This document shows, piece after piece, positions 34,553-45,500 of a stretch of 64,000 nucleotides of DNA (the stretch's first letter is position 1; each line of letters starts with the position of its first letter). The notes below the pieces were generated by a model. The model had not been told where the DNA came from, did not search any database, and saw only the letters and a program-made list of their open reading frames with translations. Origin of the DNA: Zarea fungicola. Lineage: Eukaryota; Ascomycota; Sordariomycetes; Hypocreales; Cordycipitaceae. The position numbers and the translations under genes were made by a program. Where the stretch lies: positions 1-64,000 of the forward strand of contig FWCC01000091.1 of NCBI GenBank assembly GCA_900169235.1, given 5' to 3'.

Positions 34553-35698
34553 TCACTTGAATGAGATATAAGCCAGAGGTGTTACATATACTTCAGATTG
34601 CTGCGTCCAAGTGACATATATTCCGTCATCTTGTTGGCGCAACATCGAAGGATGCGCTTGGAGCGAGTACGATGAAATCGGATTGTTGCCATTCGGTCCC
34701 TGGTAGAGCAGATAGGGCGTGATCCATGGTCCTTCGGGTGCCGGCGCTGTCGTGATGTAGAAATCAGCCGCAACGGAGATGCCCGCCTGTCCGATCCAGA
34801 TGTACGACTGGTATTTCTCGGACCAGTAAAAGGTACCCTGGCCCCCATACCCTGCGTTGGGCACCTTGGCCGCATCATCTGAGAAAGCAGGGATCTGCTT
34901 GGTCCACTTGCCTCCGACGTAGAACTCGTACTTGTCCTTGTGCTCGACGTCCGCAACGGCGACCCTGGCCAGCGCGATGCCAAAGTATCCGTTTGCCTTT
35001 CCGTACGCGTAGACGTATCCGTTGCGTAGCATGTTGCCGTATGTGCCATAACCAATCTCATGCCTGGCCCAGAATTCGTAGTTGACAACGCTGACAGAGG
35101 GTACAACGTTGGGGTCGTCGTTTGGCTTGTACGTCAGCTTGTACAGCGTTGTAGGCGGCTCGTCGTTGATGACAGTGAGGCCCTTGATGTTCGTCTTGGA
35201 CACCCACGAGTAAGCTGTGATGGTGCCATCGGGCGCAGTCCGTGTAATTAGCGGTGGTGTGTCAGGCCAGCCCACCCAACGGGAGCCGTCGCTGCAGACT
35301 CCAGAGTCTGGACACATGTCTGGGCCGGCCTTGAAGAAGTTGGGAAATGACGGATTGGGCCCCTTCATCAGCAGGATATCGTTGCTGCCTGTGGATCCAG
35401 GCCCGACGATTCCCCCATGCTGCAGCTTGGGGGAGCCGTCGGGGTTGAAATCGCTCCAGCCCACCGAGTTGGTGAAGGGGAATGACCACTGCCCGTTCGA
35501 CATCCTGTACTGTGTGTCGCGGCATGTCCAGAAAGCTTTTTTGCCGAATCTTGTCGCCCCGCAAGAGTCGCGGTTCAAGTTGGGGTTCGTGACGTTGGCG
35601 ATGATGTGCACGCTCTTGGCTGTCGGCGCGACAACTGCTTGTGACGGGGCGGCGAAGCCAGCGGCGACACAGCTCAACAGAATAATAAACGTCTGCAT
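34553..35698 (-). CDS. Secreted DUF4185-like protein
   Basis: Intronless, 381 residues. Signal peptide MQTFIILLSCVAAGFA, cleavage near APS. The mature protein has repeating beta-propeller-style segments with Trp/Tyr/Gly (VGWSDFNPDG, DILLMKGPNPSF, GYGTYGNMLRNGYVYAYGK, TFYWSEKYQSYIWIG, GPWITPYLLY), as in fungal secreted proteins annotated DUF4185 or distantly GH43-like. No catalytic triad can be assigned by eye, so enzyme activity on a polysaccharide is a guess. Two cysteine pairs (SCGATRF/FWTCRD and MCPDSGVCSDG) may form disulfides. Base composition is clearly more GC-rich than the surrounding DNA, as for a gene under selection. A TATAAG box lies about 75-80 bases before the start. Confidence 0.75.
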   Translation of the reverse strand: MQTFIILLSCVAAGFAAPSQAVVAPTAKSVHIIANVTNPNLNRDSCGATRFGKKAFWTCRDTQYRMSNGQWSFPFTNSVGWSDFNPDGSPKLQHGGIVGPGSTGSNDILLMKGPNPSFPNFFKAGPDMCPDSGVCSDGSRWVGWPDTPPLITRTAPDGTITAYSWVSKTNIKGLTVINDEPPTTLYKLTYKPNDDPNVVPSVSVVNYEFWARHEIGYGTYGNMLRNGYVYAYGKANGYFGIALARVAVADVEHKDKYEFYVGGKWTKQIPAFSDDAAKVPNAGYGGQGTFYWSEKYQSYIWIGQAGISVAADFYITTAPAPEGPWITPYLLYQGPNGNNPISSYSLQAHPSMLRQQDDGIYVTWTQQSEVYVTPLAYISFK

Positions 35699-37299
35699 GT
35701 TTCCACGTGAATCTTGGTCAATGTCAAAAAACAGGCCTGGTCTCTGGGTTTGGAATAGGCTCCTGCTTCGTACTTATAGTGGCGGCTGATTGAACCCGGA
35801 GCCACCAAGACGTCTCGCAAGGCACACGGATGGAGGATCCGAGGCAAATATCTCCATCACATGCATCGGTGCTGAATCCTTGCAAAGTGTCCCTCTGGTG
35901 TTTTCTAGGGGGCGCATTATGAATTCGGAGTTACCAGATGAAGTTGGTTCCGGCATCCAGAATAAGCTCTAAGCCTCTCGTGGCAGCGTCCGCATCCTCA
36001 GCCTGATTGGTTGGCTTTTCCTGTCCTTGTGCGGCAACCACCAACCGTCTACCACTCGTACAGACCATATTGTCGGCTTTTAATGATATGCGGGAGTGTA
36101 TTGTTTTCGGTTCACCAGCCAAAGTCTCTTGAATAATATAAACACCAAACTAGAAAATAAATTCCACGTCAGGCCATCCTACTACGGACGTCCTGTGTTG
36201 GTAAGTGCAAGATTCATTGCAGGTTCTGCGTTTCATTTGTTTTATTTCCTATCGGTACGGGCGGCGACTCAGAATTTATGTCACTATAACGTTCAAGCAG
36301 TGGCATTTTTGGAAGCTAGTGAGGTGAATGCTGCCAGGGGGTGACGACAGAGGCGCCAAATGGCGCGTGCCAACTGAGCTTCCTCCTGGACCGCGTACTT
36401 AACCGAGCTGCTTTTCGTTTGTCACACGCGGGTCTTGCAAATAGCCTGTGGCAATATGGTTCTAAGCGTGGGCGATATTTGGGAATGGCTGTTAGCCGCA
36501 TCTACGTATTTCACTTGTGTTAGCGGCTGGAAGCTAACCGGCGGATTCCAACCCGTAACGACAAGCCGCCGCTACAATGTCAACCTCATACGTGTGCGTG
36601 CCTTGCTTTTCTTTCTAACATTAAGAGCTTAGATGCCTTTAATATGGAAGAATCTTTCCCTCTACACTACCTACAAGGTCTTGTACTTTGCGACAGTCAC
36701 CGCGGTCTTAGCATTGTCAGGCGGTTTGTACGTCAGACGCTGGTGAAAGATGCAGTGCACCACATTACATCCACTTTTAACGCGGCCGAGAGATCGATTT
36801 GCACAAGCAATGAAAAGCACTATTATTAAAAGTGTCATAACCTTTTGACCTTGGTGGGCTTTTGCCGAAAACAGCTGGCTTACTTCCAGAGATTGGTGGG
36901 TTTAAGACGGATCGGTTAGCCTGTTATGCCGTAGTCCGGTGCCACGCCATAGTTAGATCTTCTTCTCGCACGCGGTATTACTGGACCCCATGGAAGTGAT
37001 TCGCCGAGAACAAAATTGGATTAGATCACTCCCATCCGGCCGGCAATTAGCCACCTGGGTTATGAATCGGTAAATCAGCTGGCGGAGCTCTCTCAACGGT
37101 CAATACCACCACATACAAGAAATCTCCGGTAAGCTTCCGTTTGCAATAACTAGTTACAATTTGGCTAGTAAGTGGAAATTAACGCGCCAACCTATAAATT
37201 TGTTCCTCCTCACACCTTCGCTTTCTTACGTGATGTCTGAGCACCCTTTGTGACCAACGGTACACTTGCACGTAGTTACACGCGAAGACATTGTCCGCT
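35699..37299. other. Intergenic, divergent promoters
   Basis: 1.6 kb between the minus-strand secreted-protein gene and the plus-strand thioesterase gene. No frame with support; no RNA gene or repeat recognised. Confidence 0.45.
35771..35780 (-). promoter_or_regulatory. TATA box candidate of the DUF4185-like gene
   Basis: ACTATAAGTA on the minus strand, about 73-82 bases before the ATG at 35698. Confidence 0.5.
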
Positions 37300-38383
37300 A
37301 TGGCAAATTCACATATTCCAAACTGTCACCCCGACGTAACTCCGGGATGGAAATCCTATCCATTTGAGCGCACCCCCTTACTCACGGCTATCAAAACAAC
37401 GGCAACTAGTGATGGCTCTCGATATACTGGCACCATACCGCCTTACTGGTGCGCAAGTAGTAAGTACTGGTTAGCCGACTATAGTTTTATACTTTTTTAA
37501 ACTAAAATATATCCAGGCGGGCAGACATTATCAGCGCATGGTGGTTTTTGCACATCAATGCTTTTAATCACAGCTTTACAGCATGTTAATAAAGGCAATA
37601 CAAAAGACACGCAGTTTACACCACTCTCTATCTCAGTAGACTTTTTAAAACCGTTACCTGAAGGTGTCTTTGAAGTTAACTTGACTGGTTACAATACAAA
37701 GGGGACAGTACGTACGATCCGTGCAGAGATCACAAGGCCTATGTCAGAGTCAGATCCAAAGACTATATTCTGTGTTGCAATGATCAAACTTAGGAAACTT
37801 GGAGGCATTGAAAATGGTCAAGTTTTACAGAATAAGTCGACCATTCCAAAACTGTCAGATTGCACGCGTTGGGCACCTGCGCACGTCTTCAGGTACATTC
37901 CTCCAGCGTCATCAGTGCGCATATTTGTCCCAAGTGCCGATCCAAAAGTACTATGGAGTCCTAGCTTTGGTGGTCAATATACTCGGCATCAGTGGACAAA
38001 ATCCGACATTGGAGAACAACTTGGATATGCGCACATTCCAGTTCTCGCCGATATCGTATGTCTTCCTCCCATGAGTATTTTACATCGAACTGAAGCTAAA
38101 ATAATACTCCCAGATTCCACCAATTCCACTCAATTTTGAACAAGATTACTTTCGCGCAGTTACCGCGAGCAGGACGCCTACACTCTCACTCCTTGTTATG
38201 TTCTACAAAACGGACTTTAGTGAAGAGTGGCTATTAAGCAGCACCACAATGAAAAAGCTAGAAAATGGAATTTTTGATATGGACACGAGTATCCTAGACG
38301 AGGGTGGTAATTTGGTAGCCAATTGCGTGCAGATTTGCGCGCGAACACCAAAGATCAAATCCACAAGGGCAGCCAGCCTTTAG
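37300..38383 (+). CDS. Acyl-CoA thioesterase-like protein (double hotdog)
   Basis: Three exons: 37300-37459, 37517-38055 and 38114-38383; introns of 57 and 58 nt (GTAAGT/CCAG and GTATGT/CCAG); 322 residues. It matches fungal thioesterase-superfamily proteins: the first hotdog contains GGQTLSAHGGFCTSMLLITAL (about 54-74) and ISVDFLKPLPEG; the second ends with DMDTSILDEGGNLVANCVQI, the usual closing strand. Such proteins hydrolyse acyl-CoA thioesters or, in some clusters, release or transfer polyketide acyl chains. It lies 4 kb from the NRPS end, so a role in handling the PKS-derived acyl chain is possible but unproven. No signal peptide. AT-rich codon use resembles the surrounding island rather than the housekeeping genes. 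Confidence 0.8.
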
Positions 38384-38720
38384 CACTGACAGCATAGCTG
38401 GTCGTCATATTATGATACTATACCAAGAAATGATTTAATTGATCCTAAATAAAAAACTAAACTTTACAAAAGACCCTAAGTTAGGTATTCAAGGCACTAC
38501 GCAAGTCAACAGCTAGCAGCCTTACTCATGCCGATGGGCTTTCTTCTGCGAGCCGTATTTCCAGTAGCCTAATCTCTGTTTATTTCTCTATTCATCTGCC
38601 CCTGTCCATAAATCAGTCTGTAGTAACATAAACTCTAAATAAACCATCACGTGTTAATTAAATGAATTTTAGTTATTCAACCATGGTAATGCACCCTTGC
38701 TCAACTCAAACTTAGCTTGA
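38384..38720. other. Convergent 3' region
   Basis: 337 AT-rich bases between the thioesterase gene and the SDR pseudogene. Nothing recognised. Confidence 0.5.
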
Positions 38721-39840
38721 TTATTTCGTACTACTAGCTTTGAGCTCTAGAAAGTGAACAATGACAGAAGTGACTTGATCTTCAAAGTTCTTATACTTAA
38801 TCCCAAATATTCTTGAAGCCTTGCTACCATCCACAATGAGGTTCTTATCAGGTGGCGGCACTGCCACGGCCGATTTAAAGACACCACTTGTATATTCCTT
38901 TGCATAGCGCTTCTTGACCACCTCTAACGGACTCAACAAGTCACCATAGGTTTGGGTGGGAGACGCAAAAATAAAATCTTGATTGCCTTCACACTTGTGC
39001 GTGAGAGCGGCGACATGGAACGCAACAACGTCAGGGAGATGTACAGCGCCAAACGCCACCGACCGGCCAGGGTGCCCAAGTAGCGGACCCATTAACAATC
39101 CATTTGTATCTTTAGTAATATCGGAGGGTTCAAGTACAGTTTCGTCACGGCCCCAGACAAAAACAGGCATAAGGTTGATTACGGCAAATTTTGGTGTTCT
39201 CGGCCACAAACGCTGTGGTAGCCTTGCAAGCCAATGCCTTCGACGCGCCGTACGCAGCAAATTCATTATCGAATGGACCTGTTGTTACGGCTGTTCGGCT
39301 GGTCTCTGTTTTGAATTAGTGTATGAAACCTGCAACTTATAGGATGAGCCCACCATTAAGGGTTTCGCCGTTCACGGATCCAACAACGGATGTAATAAAC
39401 CCAATTGAGGCCGTGATCACTACTCTCTCAATTCCTTCAGCCCTGGAAGCAGATTCTAGAATGCCTACAGTTCCTCGAATTGCCGGTTGTATGAAATTCT
39501 TGCATAATCATCCCTGGTTTGATGACCAACCAAAGGGGAGGCAACATGTATAATATACTTGACACCCCGGACAACTTCATCATAGGCGCCTGGCGCTGTT
39601 ATTTAGGGCACAATGGTGTGGGAAAGATTTCCGCTGTATGGATCTATAGACGGCAGGGAAGCAACACGGTCGAAGCCAGGTTGGTCGCGGACCGCAGCTC
39701 GTACCCTATACCCAGCTTCAAGCAGGAGAACAAGAACCTTGAAACCGACCATACTGGTTCCGCCAGTGAGCTATTCAATGAGCCACAGTCTAATAAATAG
39801 TTCAGGGCCGAATACCTCCAAGCACGAGTTCGCCAGACAT
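38721..39840 (-). pseudogene. Broken paralogue of the 12-kb SDR reductase
   Basis: Read on the minus strand it follows the intact SDR (11996-13139) throughout: the same MSG(D/E)LVL first exon, TGGTSMVGF for TGATGMIGF, VKYIIHVASPL for VKYVIHVASPL, AAYGASKALA for AAYAASKALA, PVFVWGRDETV for PVFVLGRDDTV, and DQVTSVIVHFLEL at the end. The second intron position is conserved (after the codon AAT in ETLN, with CTAAT and ACAG). It is disabled by an in-frame TAA at 39605-39603 and by frameshifts near 39484-39512 and 39184-39200. The Tyr/Lys pair remains. It is an old duplicate that has decayed, placed between the thioesterase and sulfotransferase genes beside the NRPS. Confidence 0.85.
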
Positions 39841-40515
39841 CATGGGGTATGCCTCCAATCCGATCGGTATTGTAATTTTAGTTTTATCAAATATTGTATT
39901 TTTCCTTTATCGACTATTCAGATGATAGGGAGCTTAGGTTGGCAAACATGCGAGTGTTAACAAACTCTGGGAGAACATGGTATTTATGTTATAATGCTAT
40001 CTTAGCCTGCAGACGGCAATGACAAATAGAAACAACAATCGGACAAGAGAGCTTGAGTCGCCGTTGCAGTTGGCTAAAGATCTCGGCGTAATTGAATTGC
40101 CGACAAACGGCGTGAATGAAACTTGCCATCCTAAAGTGATCATGCAATATTGTGGGCGGTCCACCCACAAAGGCAGGTAAATCGTTTCTTTACCGATTTA
40201 GGTATCGTGTACGAGATGATACAAGAAGTGGTTTTGCTTATTATAACGCAGCTGCATAACTCGTCGGAAAAGCCGGGACACATTGTTTGACTTGCTACCA
40301 CTGCACGAATGAGACGGTGTGCTTTTACAAAATTTTGTGATTTGATGACTATAATGTTTAATTCTTCCACCGCCTGCCATTCTGGAGTAATTAATCTCTC
40401 ACCGCCTTGCCTAGTTTATGGTCAAGATCACTCAATGGCAACTTATGTGTAGCAGCCCATGAGACTACCACCTCAGGCATCATGTTCGGATCTTGTACCA
40501 GGTCCGCATCTGGGT

Positions 40516-40629
40516 ACGTCAACTTCTGGCATTACCATTTCTGGCATTAAAACTTCTGGCATTAAAACTTCTGCCATCACTTCCACTTCTGGCATCACGT
40601 CCACTTCTGGCACTATGTCAACTTCTGGC
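40516..40629. repeat. 15/18-bp tandem array
   Basis: Seven units ending in (A/T)CTTCTGGC-like sequence (one reads TTTCTGGC, one CTTCTGCC), with spacings of 15 bases in the first part and 18 in the last part. All spacings are multiples of three; read on the plus strand it gives repeating Thr-Ser-Gly motifs, on the minus strand repeating Met-Pro-Glu-Val. No gene frame is established around it. Confidence 0.85.
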
Positions 40630-41303
40630 TTTCTAACCCCTACAATCTATCCGTACTTACCATCATCTTGTCCCGTTATGATATTTATGTCGAATTGGAA
40701 AAGGTTCTGAGACTGCAAAATTACTAAACAGCTTCTTGTGCGGTTCTTTAACCAAGTATTTGTCAAAAGCGTTACTCGGGAACTGGATAGAATCTGCTGC
40801 AAGCTGCAAACTATCGAGGCCTCCAAGTACAAAATGTGCAGGAAGATGAATTCATTACCCTCCATCGATGGCACGGTCCTCATCAATATCGGATGAGGCT
40901 TGGGACCTCTCACACAAGGAATATGTGTTTCCACCACGCACCACGTGCTGTCCCCTAACGCCGGGACCACTACGCGCTTCTCGATCCCTTTCTTCCAGGG
41001 CGTCAAGTTAGATGCCAGCTTTAATGAGCTGGAGAGTGTGGGCATTGGAGAAATTCCAGAGGCTGTCGGTGAACCTGACGCTCTCTACCGGCCTACACCC
41101 TCCTGGTGTTCGGCGCGAGGCTCTGGGCGAGGCTCTGAAATCAGGCAACCATGTCACAACACGGTGCATGGCATTTCTATATTCGGCCAATGAAAACCCG
41201 AGCAGTGTTTAGCCAGTTAGCCAAGGATTATTTTGGCTCTGGGACGAGTAGAAGAGTGCCACGTAACGTGACGTGGACGTTTGACGCTTTCGCTGGCAAT
41301 ACG

Positions 41304-41310
41304 TATAAGA
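41304..41310 (+). promoter_or_regulatory. TATA-like box of the sulfotransferase-like gene
   Basis: TATAAGA on the plus strand about 100 bases before the ATG at 41407. Confidence 0.35.
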
Positions 41311-41406
41311 ACTTTCACTCAATGTCGCCGAATACTGGCCGCCCTAGAAATTCTACCAGTTCCAGCATACAGAGCACTACAAGACACAAAGCACAAAAAG
41401 CGGAAC

Positions 41407-42219
41407 ATGGATGAACAGCGACACGGGTCGCTGTCCGTGATCCATGCGGGCCTCATGCGCACGGGTACGCTGTCAATGAAGCGCGCCTACGAGATGCTCG
41501 GCCTGCGCGCGCATCACGGCTTCGAGATGGACTCGTGGGATGACTACCCCGGGCTGGAGCGGGCGGCCGAGGCCACATGGCCGACCGTGCCCGGCGCCCG
41601 GAAGCCCGTGCTCCCGCCCCTGACCAGCGCCGACTGGGACCTGCTGTTCCCTGGCTACGACGTCGTCACCGACCTGGCCTCACTCTTCGCCGAGCAGATG
41701 ATCCGCGCGTACCCCGAGGCCAAGGTGGTGGTGGTGCAGCGCGACTTTGACGCCTGGTGGGCCAGCTTCTCGAGCGCCGTCCTGTCCAAGGACATCCCGG
41801 GCAACCCGCTCGCCCTGGCCGTGGTCCACGCGCTCTATCGGGCGGCCGGGACGCGCGTGTTCGACGCCATCTCAAAGATGGTCAACGGCGCCTTTGGCAC
41901 GCAGTCGTACAGCGACATCACCACCGAGAAGGCGAGGGCCTTTTACGACGCATACTACGGCCGCATCCGCCAGATGGTGCCCGCGGAGCGGAGGCTCGAG
42001 TACAGCTTAGGCCAGGGTTGGGAGCCGCTGTGCCGATTCCTCGACAAGCCCATCCCAGATGCGCCGTTCCCACGCGTTAACGACGGTAGCGACATGCAGC
42101 ACCGGAAGATGGGTGAATTCAGGAGGATCCTGTTCCTGGCCGGGCGCAACATGCTGCCTTACCTTCTCGCAGTGGCTGGCGCTGCGATTTCCATCTGGCT
42201 ATATAACGCCTCTAATTAG
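41407..42219 (+). CDS. Fungal sulfotransferase-like P-loop protein
   Basis: Intronless, 270 residues, from the first ATG. It resembles the fungal/animal 'sulfotransferase family' proteins (Sulfotransfer_4 type). The 5'-phosphosulfate loop is seen as GLMRTGTLSMKRAYEMLG (about 14-31), followed by LLFPGYDVVTDLASLFAEQMIRAYPEAK with VVVVQRDFDAWWAS, the usual second binding block. The C-terminus has a hydrophobic helix (PYLLAVAGAAISIWLY) just before the end, suggesting a tail anchor. Members are frequent in fungal natural-product clusters but are often of unproven activity; here the loop has Met where Pro is usual. It lies about 375 bases from the 3' end of the NRPS and converges on it. Its high GC contrasts with the AT-rich DNA to its left. 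Confidence 0.8.
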   Translation: MDEQRHGSLSVIHAGLMRTGTLSMKRAYEMLGLRAHHGFEMDSWDDYPGLERAAEATWPTVPGARKPVLPPLTSADWDLLFPGYDVVTDLASLFAEQMIRAYPEAKVVVVQRDFDAWWASFSSAVLSKDIPGNPLALAVVHALYRAAGTRVFDAISKMVNGAFGTQSYSDITTEKARAFYDAYYGRIRQMVPAERRLEYSLGQGWEPLCRFLDKPIPDAPFPRVNDGSDMQHRKMGEFRRILFLAGRNMLPYLLAVAGAAISIWLYNASN

Positions 42220-42593
42220 CGGAGGGGGGCGAGTGGAGAAGGGACGTAAACCATTGATGGGTTGTTTAGCAAGTGCCGAGTCTATAGCAAAATGTTGTTG
42301 TGTCCTACAAGTCGGAGACTTGATGTGTACGTGAGTATATTTAAGATTTATACATACGTAAGCTTGTGAGCTAGTGCAGCGGGGAGTAGGATGTGATCGT
42401 TTGATGTACTATAATCAGATAATCTTATGAGAAAATATCTATTATATAGCGATTTCTCTGCTATATTATATATATTTCTTATATCATAAGTAATACTCTC
42501 ATATTATTTAACCTATAGTCTATTAAAGTAGCGGAAGCTACTATAGAGCTAATACGCCCTCGAACCCTCTATCACCTAACAAAAGAAAGCACA
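42220..42593. other. Convergent 3' region, AT-rich
   Basis: 374 bases between the sulfotransferase-like gene and the NRPS stop. 42415-42500 is extremely AT-rich. Nothing else seen. Confidence 0.5.
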
Positions 42594-45500
42594 CTAAATT
42601 AACTCAAGATGTTTTTGATGTAAAACGCTAGCGAACTCCACAAGACTGGGATGATGAAGAACATCGTCGATTGTCACTTGCGCGTGTGAAACCGCAATGG
42701 CGTACCCATTCACCTCCGCCTCGGGGGCGGTCTTGATCCTGCGTTGTATCAAGGCAATGAAATGGGCGGCGTCGAGAAGGTCGCCTCCTAGCCGATAGAG
42801 CGGCAGGTCACGCATGTCTGGAGTAGGCTCATCGCGCGGCAACACTGCCACGCTTGTTGTGCGTTTGGGAGTAAAGACGGAGAACCAAATTGTCTCGAGA
42901 ACACGGAGACTAGAATCGCCGAGTTTGTCGGTGGACATGGCGAAATTCAAGGAAGATCTTGGCATCGCCTCGGTTCCAAGAAGGGCGATTTGGTCAGATT
43001 TAGATGGCCCAGCATTCAAAAGAATTTGGACCGTGTCGGCAAGATCTTCCAGTAGCGCCTGAGCCGTGTCTAAGTGAAATGCCCTTGTCGAGTAACCCAA
43101 ACTCATCTCAACAGTGCCATCGTTCTCCTGGGAGACGACAGCGAGATCGTACCAAGTCGTGAGTGGTTTCATTTCAGTGGTCATGGTGCTCACTTGGAAA
43201 TCGATTTGTCCGCTGGCTGACTTGGCCGCTGGCTTGGCTGGTCGGTGATTTACGACCGAGGTAAAGCGACTAGCCGGGGACCAGTCCGTACACTCCCGGA
43301 TCATTGAACGGAAACCGACACCTTCATGGGGAATGCGATTCCGCTGCTGATCTCGCACTTGGTTTAACAGTTGAAGGATCGAGTGCTGCTGGCCGGAGCC
43401 ATCGGCAAACCTGATGCGCATAGGGATGTTGGTTGCACAGCAGCCGACAACGGTACTGCCTATAGATGGGTCGACCACGTTTCTCCCAGAAATTGTATCT
43501 CCAAACACCACATCGCTCTTCCCCGTGTACTGCGCTAGCACATGTGCCCATGCACAGCTGATGAGGGTGGAGGTGGTAATACCCTCTCCCTTTGATTTCG
43601 GCATTGATATCACCTTGTCCTTGGTAAAGGCCATGCGCACGGGGCTCTGGTGGTGGTGGTGGTCGGACTCTGTCACTGGAATGAGTTCGGGCATGGTGGA
43701 CCCTTCAAGCAAGCTTCGCCAGTAGCTGTAGCTTGTGTCGCTTGTCTGACGATTCAGATCTGCGACGTAGTGGGCAAAGGAGCCTAGCAAGGGCGGCTCA
43801 CAAGCGTCGTCCCATTGATGGTACAGTTTGCGGAGGGTGTCCAGGATGATTGGAAGAGACATGGCATCGTATATAGCATGGGACATGCGCAATAGTATGC
43901 GCGTCTTTTTGCTCTCGTCTTGTTGAAGAATAGCCATGTTTAGCATGGGTGTGCCGAGTTGAAAAGGTTGACGACACATGTGCCCTTCATATAAGCTCTC
44001 GGTGGCATCTTCCAGCGAGCCAGCAGCCTTGACCACGAGCACATTGTGCTCATACGACTTCAATATGATCTGGAGAAGCCTTCCGTTGCGAAGATCAAAC
44101 GCGAAAGCTGTGCGGAAAGCTTCAATATGCTGCGCCAGTAGCATGCAGCTGTGCTGTAGTCGGACCAGATCGAGGCCGCGATCCGTATCAAGCACAAAGG
44201 TGTTTACTTCTGCCTGGGCCGCGGTCAATGCGCCTACCACGCTGAAGGCAACGGCGTCAGTGGCAGGGAAGACATCCTGGATCGATTCCTTTCCGATCCC
44301 GGTAATGGGGCAGACGACCTCGTCAAGGAAGGCGTCGATATTGTTCTGGTCCACGCCATCGAGTAGCTGAAAAGGACGGTAAGGGGGCGGTGAAGCTGCT
44401 TCAAGTGCCCATCTAGTTGGACTTTTGGGGACAACTGCCAATTTGAACAAGACTGGATTCTCAAAAATGTCCAGCACACGGAGATCAAGAGACTCCGTTC
44501 TTGCAGTAGCAACGACTTTCATCGCGCTAATAGAGTCACCACCAATGTCGAAAAAGTTATCCTGTCGGTCGATTGTCTCTTCCTCGACCCCAAGAACGGC
44601 TGCCCATAGCTTACGCATGACAGCCTCCCTGTCGGTGTCAACCTTGCCAGTTTTTGAGGCGCGTCGAGACTTTGCATTCGCCATCTGGTTGCCCTCACTC
44701 ATCATAAACAGGCGGACGGCTTTGCGGTCCGTCTTGCCGGAGGCGTTCTTCGGTATCTTGTCTATTGGCAGATACAATCTCGGAACCATGTAAGCCGGCA
44801 GTCTCTCAGCCAAAGATTCCTTGAGCCATATCGAATGGCCTGCCACGTCGTTGTCGCTGGCGTTGTCGTCGAGGAACTCAAGGGCGGCAACGAGTGCGCG
44901 TTGATTGTCACCGAGGTGCAGATACTCTACCACGGCCGTTCGGATCTTCGGCATGAGTTTCACAATGCACGACTCAATTTCGCCTAGGTCAACCCGCTGG
45001 CCGCGGATCTTGATCTGCGAATCGCTTCTCCCCAGAATCGTCATGTTGCCATCGGCGTTGTATCGCACTAGGTCGCCGCTGCGATACATCCGACGTCCCG
45101 ACTTCCTGGGGCCAACGTCTGCCGTGAAGCCGGGATCCGTGATAAACGCCGCGGAGGTCTTGGCGGGGTCGTTGCGATACCCCCGCGCGACTTGTGGCCC
45201 TTCGATAAGAAGCTCTCCCACTACGCCAATGGGCACAAGTCGGTTGTAGTTTTGAGCGTCCACGATCCAGTGTTGGGTGCCGCGGATGGGTTTGCCAATG
45301 ACGGATGCACCGCTCTCGTCTGTTACTCCAGGGTTCATGGTGGTTGTGATGGAGCACTCCGTCGGTCCGTAGCTGTTGGCCAGGGTGGCATTCGAACCCA
45401 GAAGCCACTTTTCAATCAAGGCTGGGGTGATGGCTTCACCACCCAGCACCAGCATCTTCATCTGCGGGACCTCGACCGGGGGGATCAACGCCGCCGTGCT

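Larger units (their letters stand above)
39841..41406. other. Intergenic with tandem array, no supported gene
   Basis: Upstream side of the SDR pseudogene and of the sulfotransferase-like gene. It holds the 15/18-bp array at 40516-40629. A 132-codon minus-strand frame at 40647-41045 lacks a recognisable domain and may be a gene relic. Confidence 0.45.

Noticed and set aside
40647..41045. 132-codon minus-strand frame near the sulfotransferase-like gene
   Set aside because: No recognisable motif; sequence on both sides is stop-rich. Possibly a relic, not callable.
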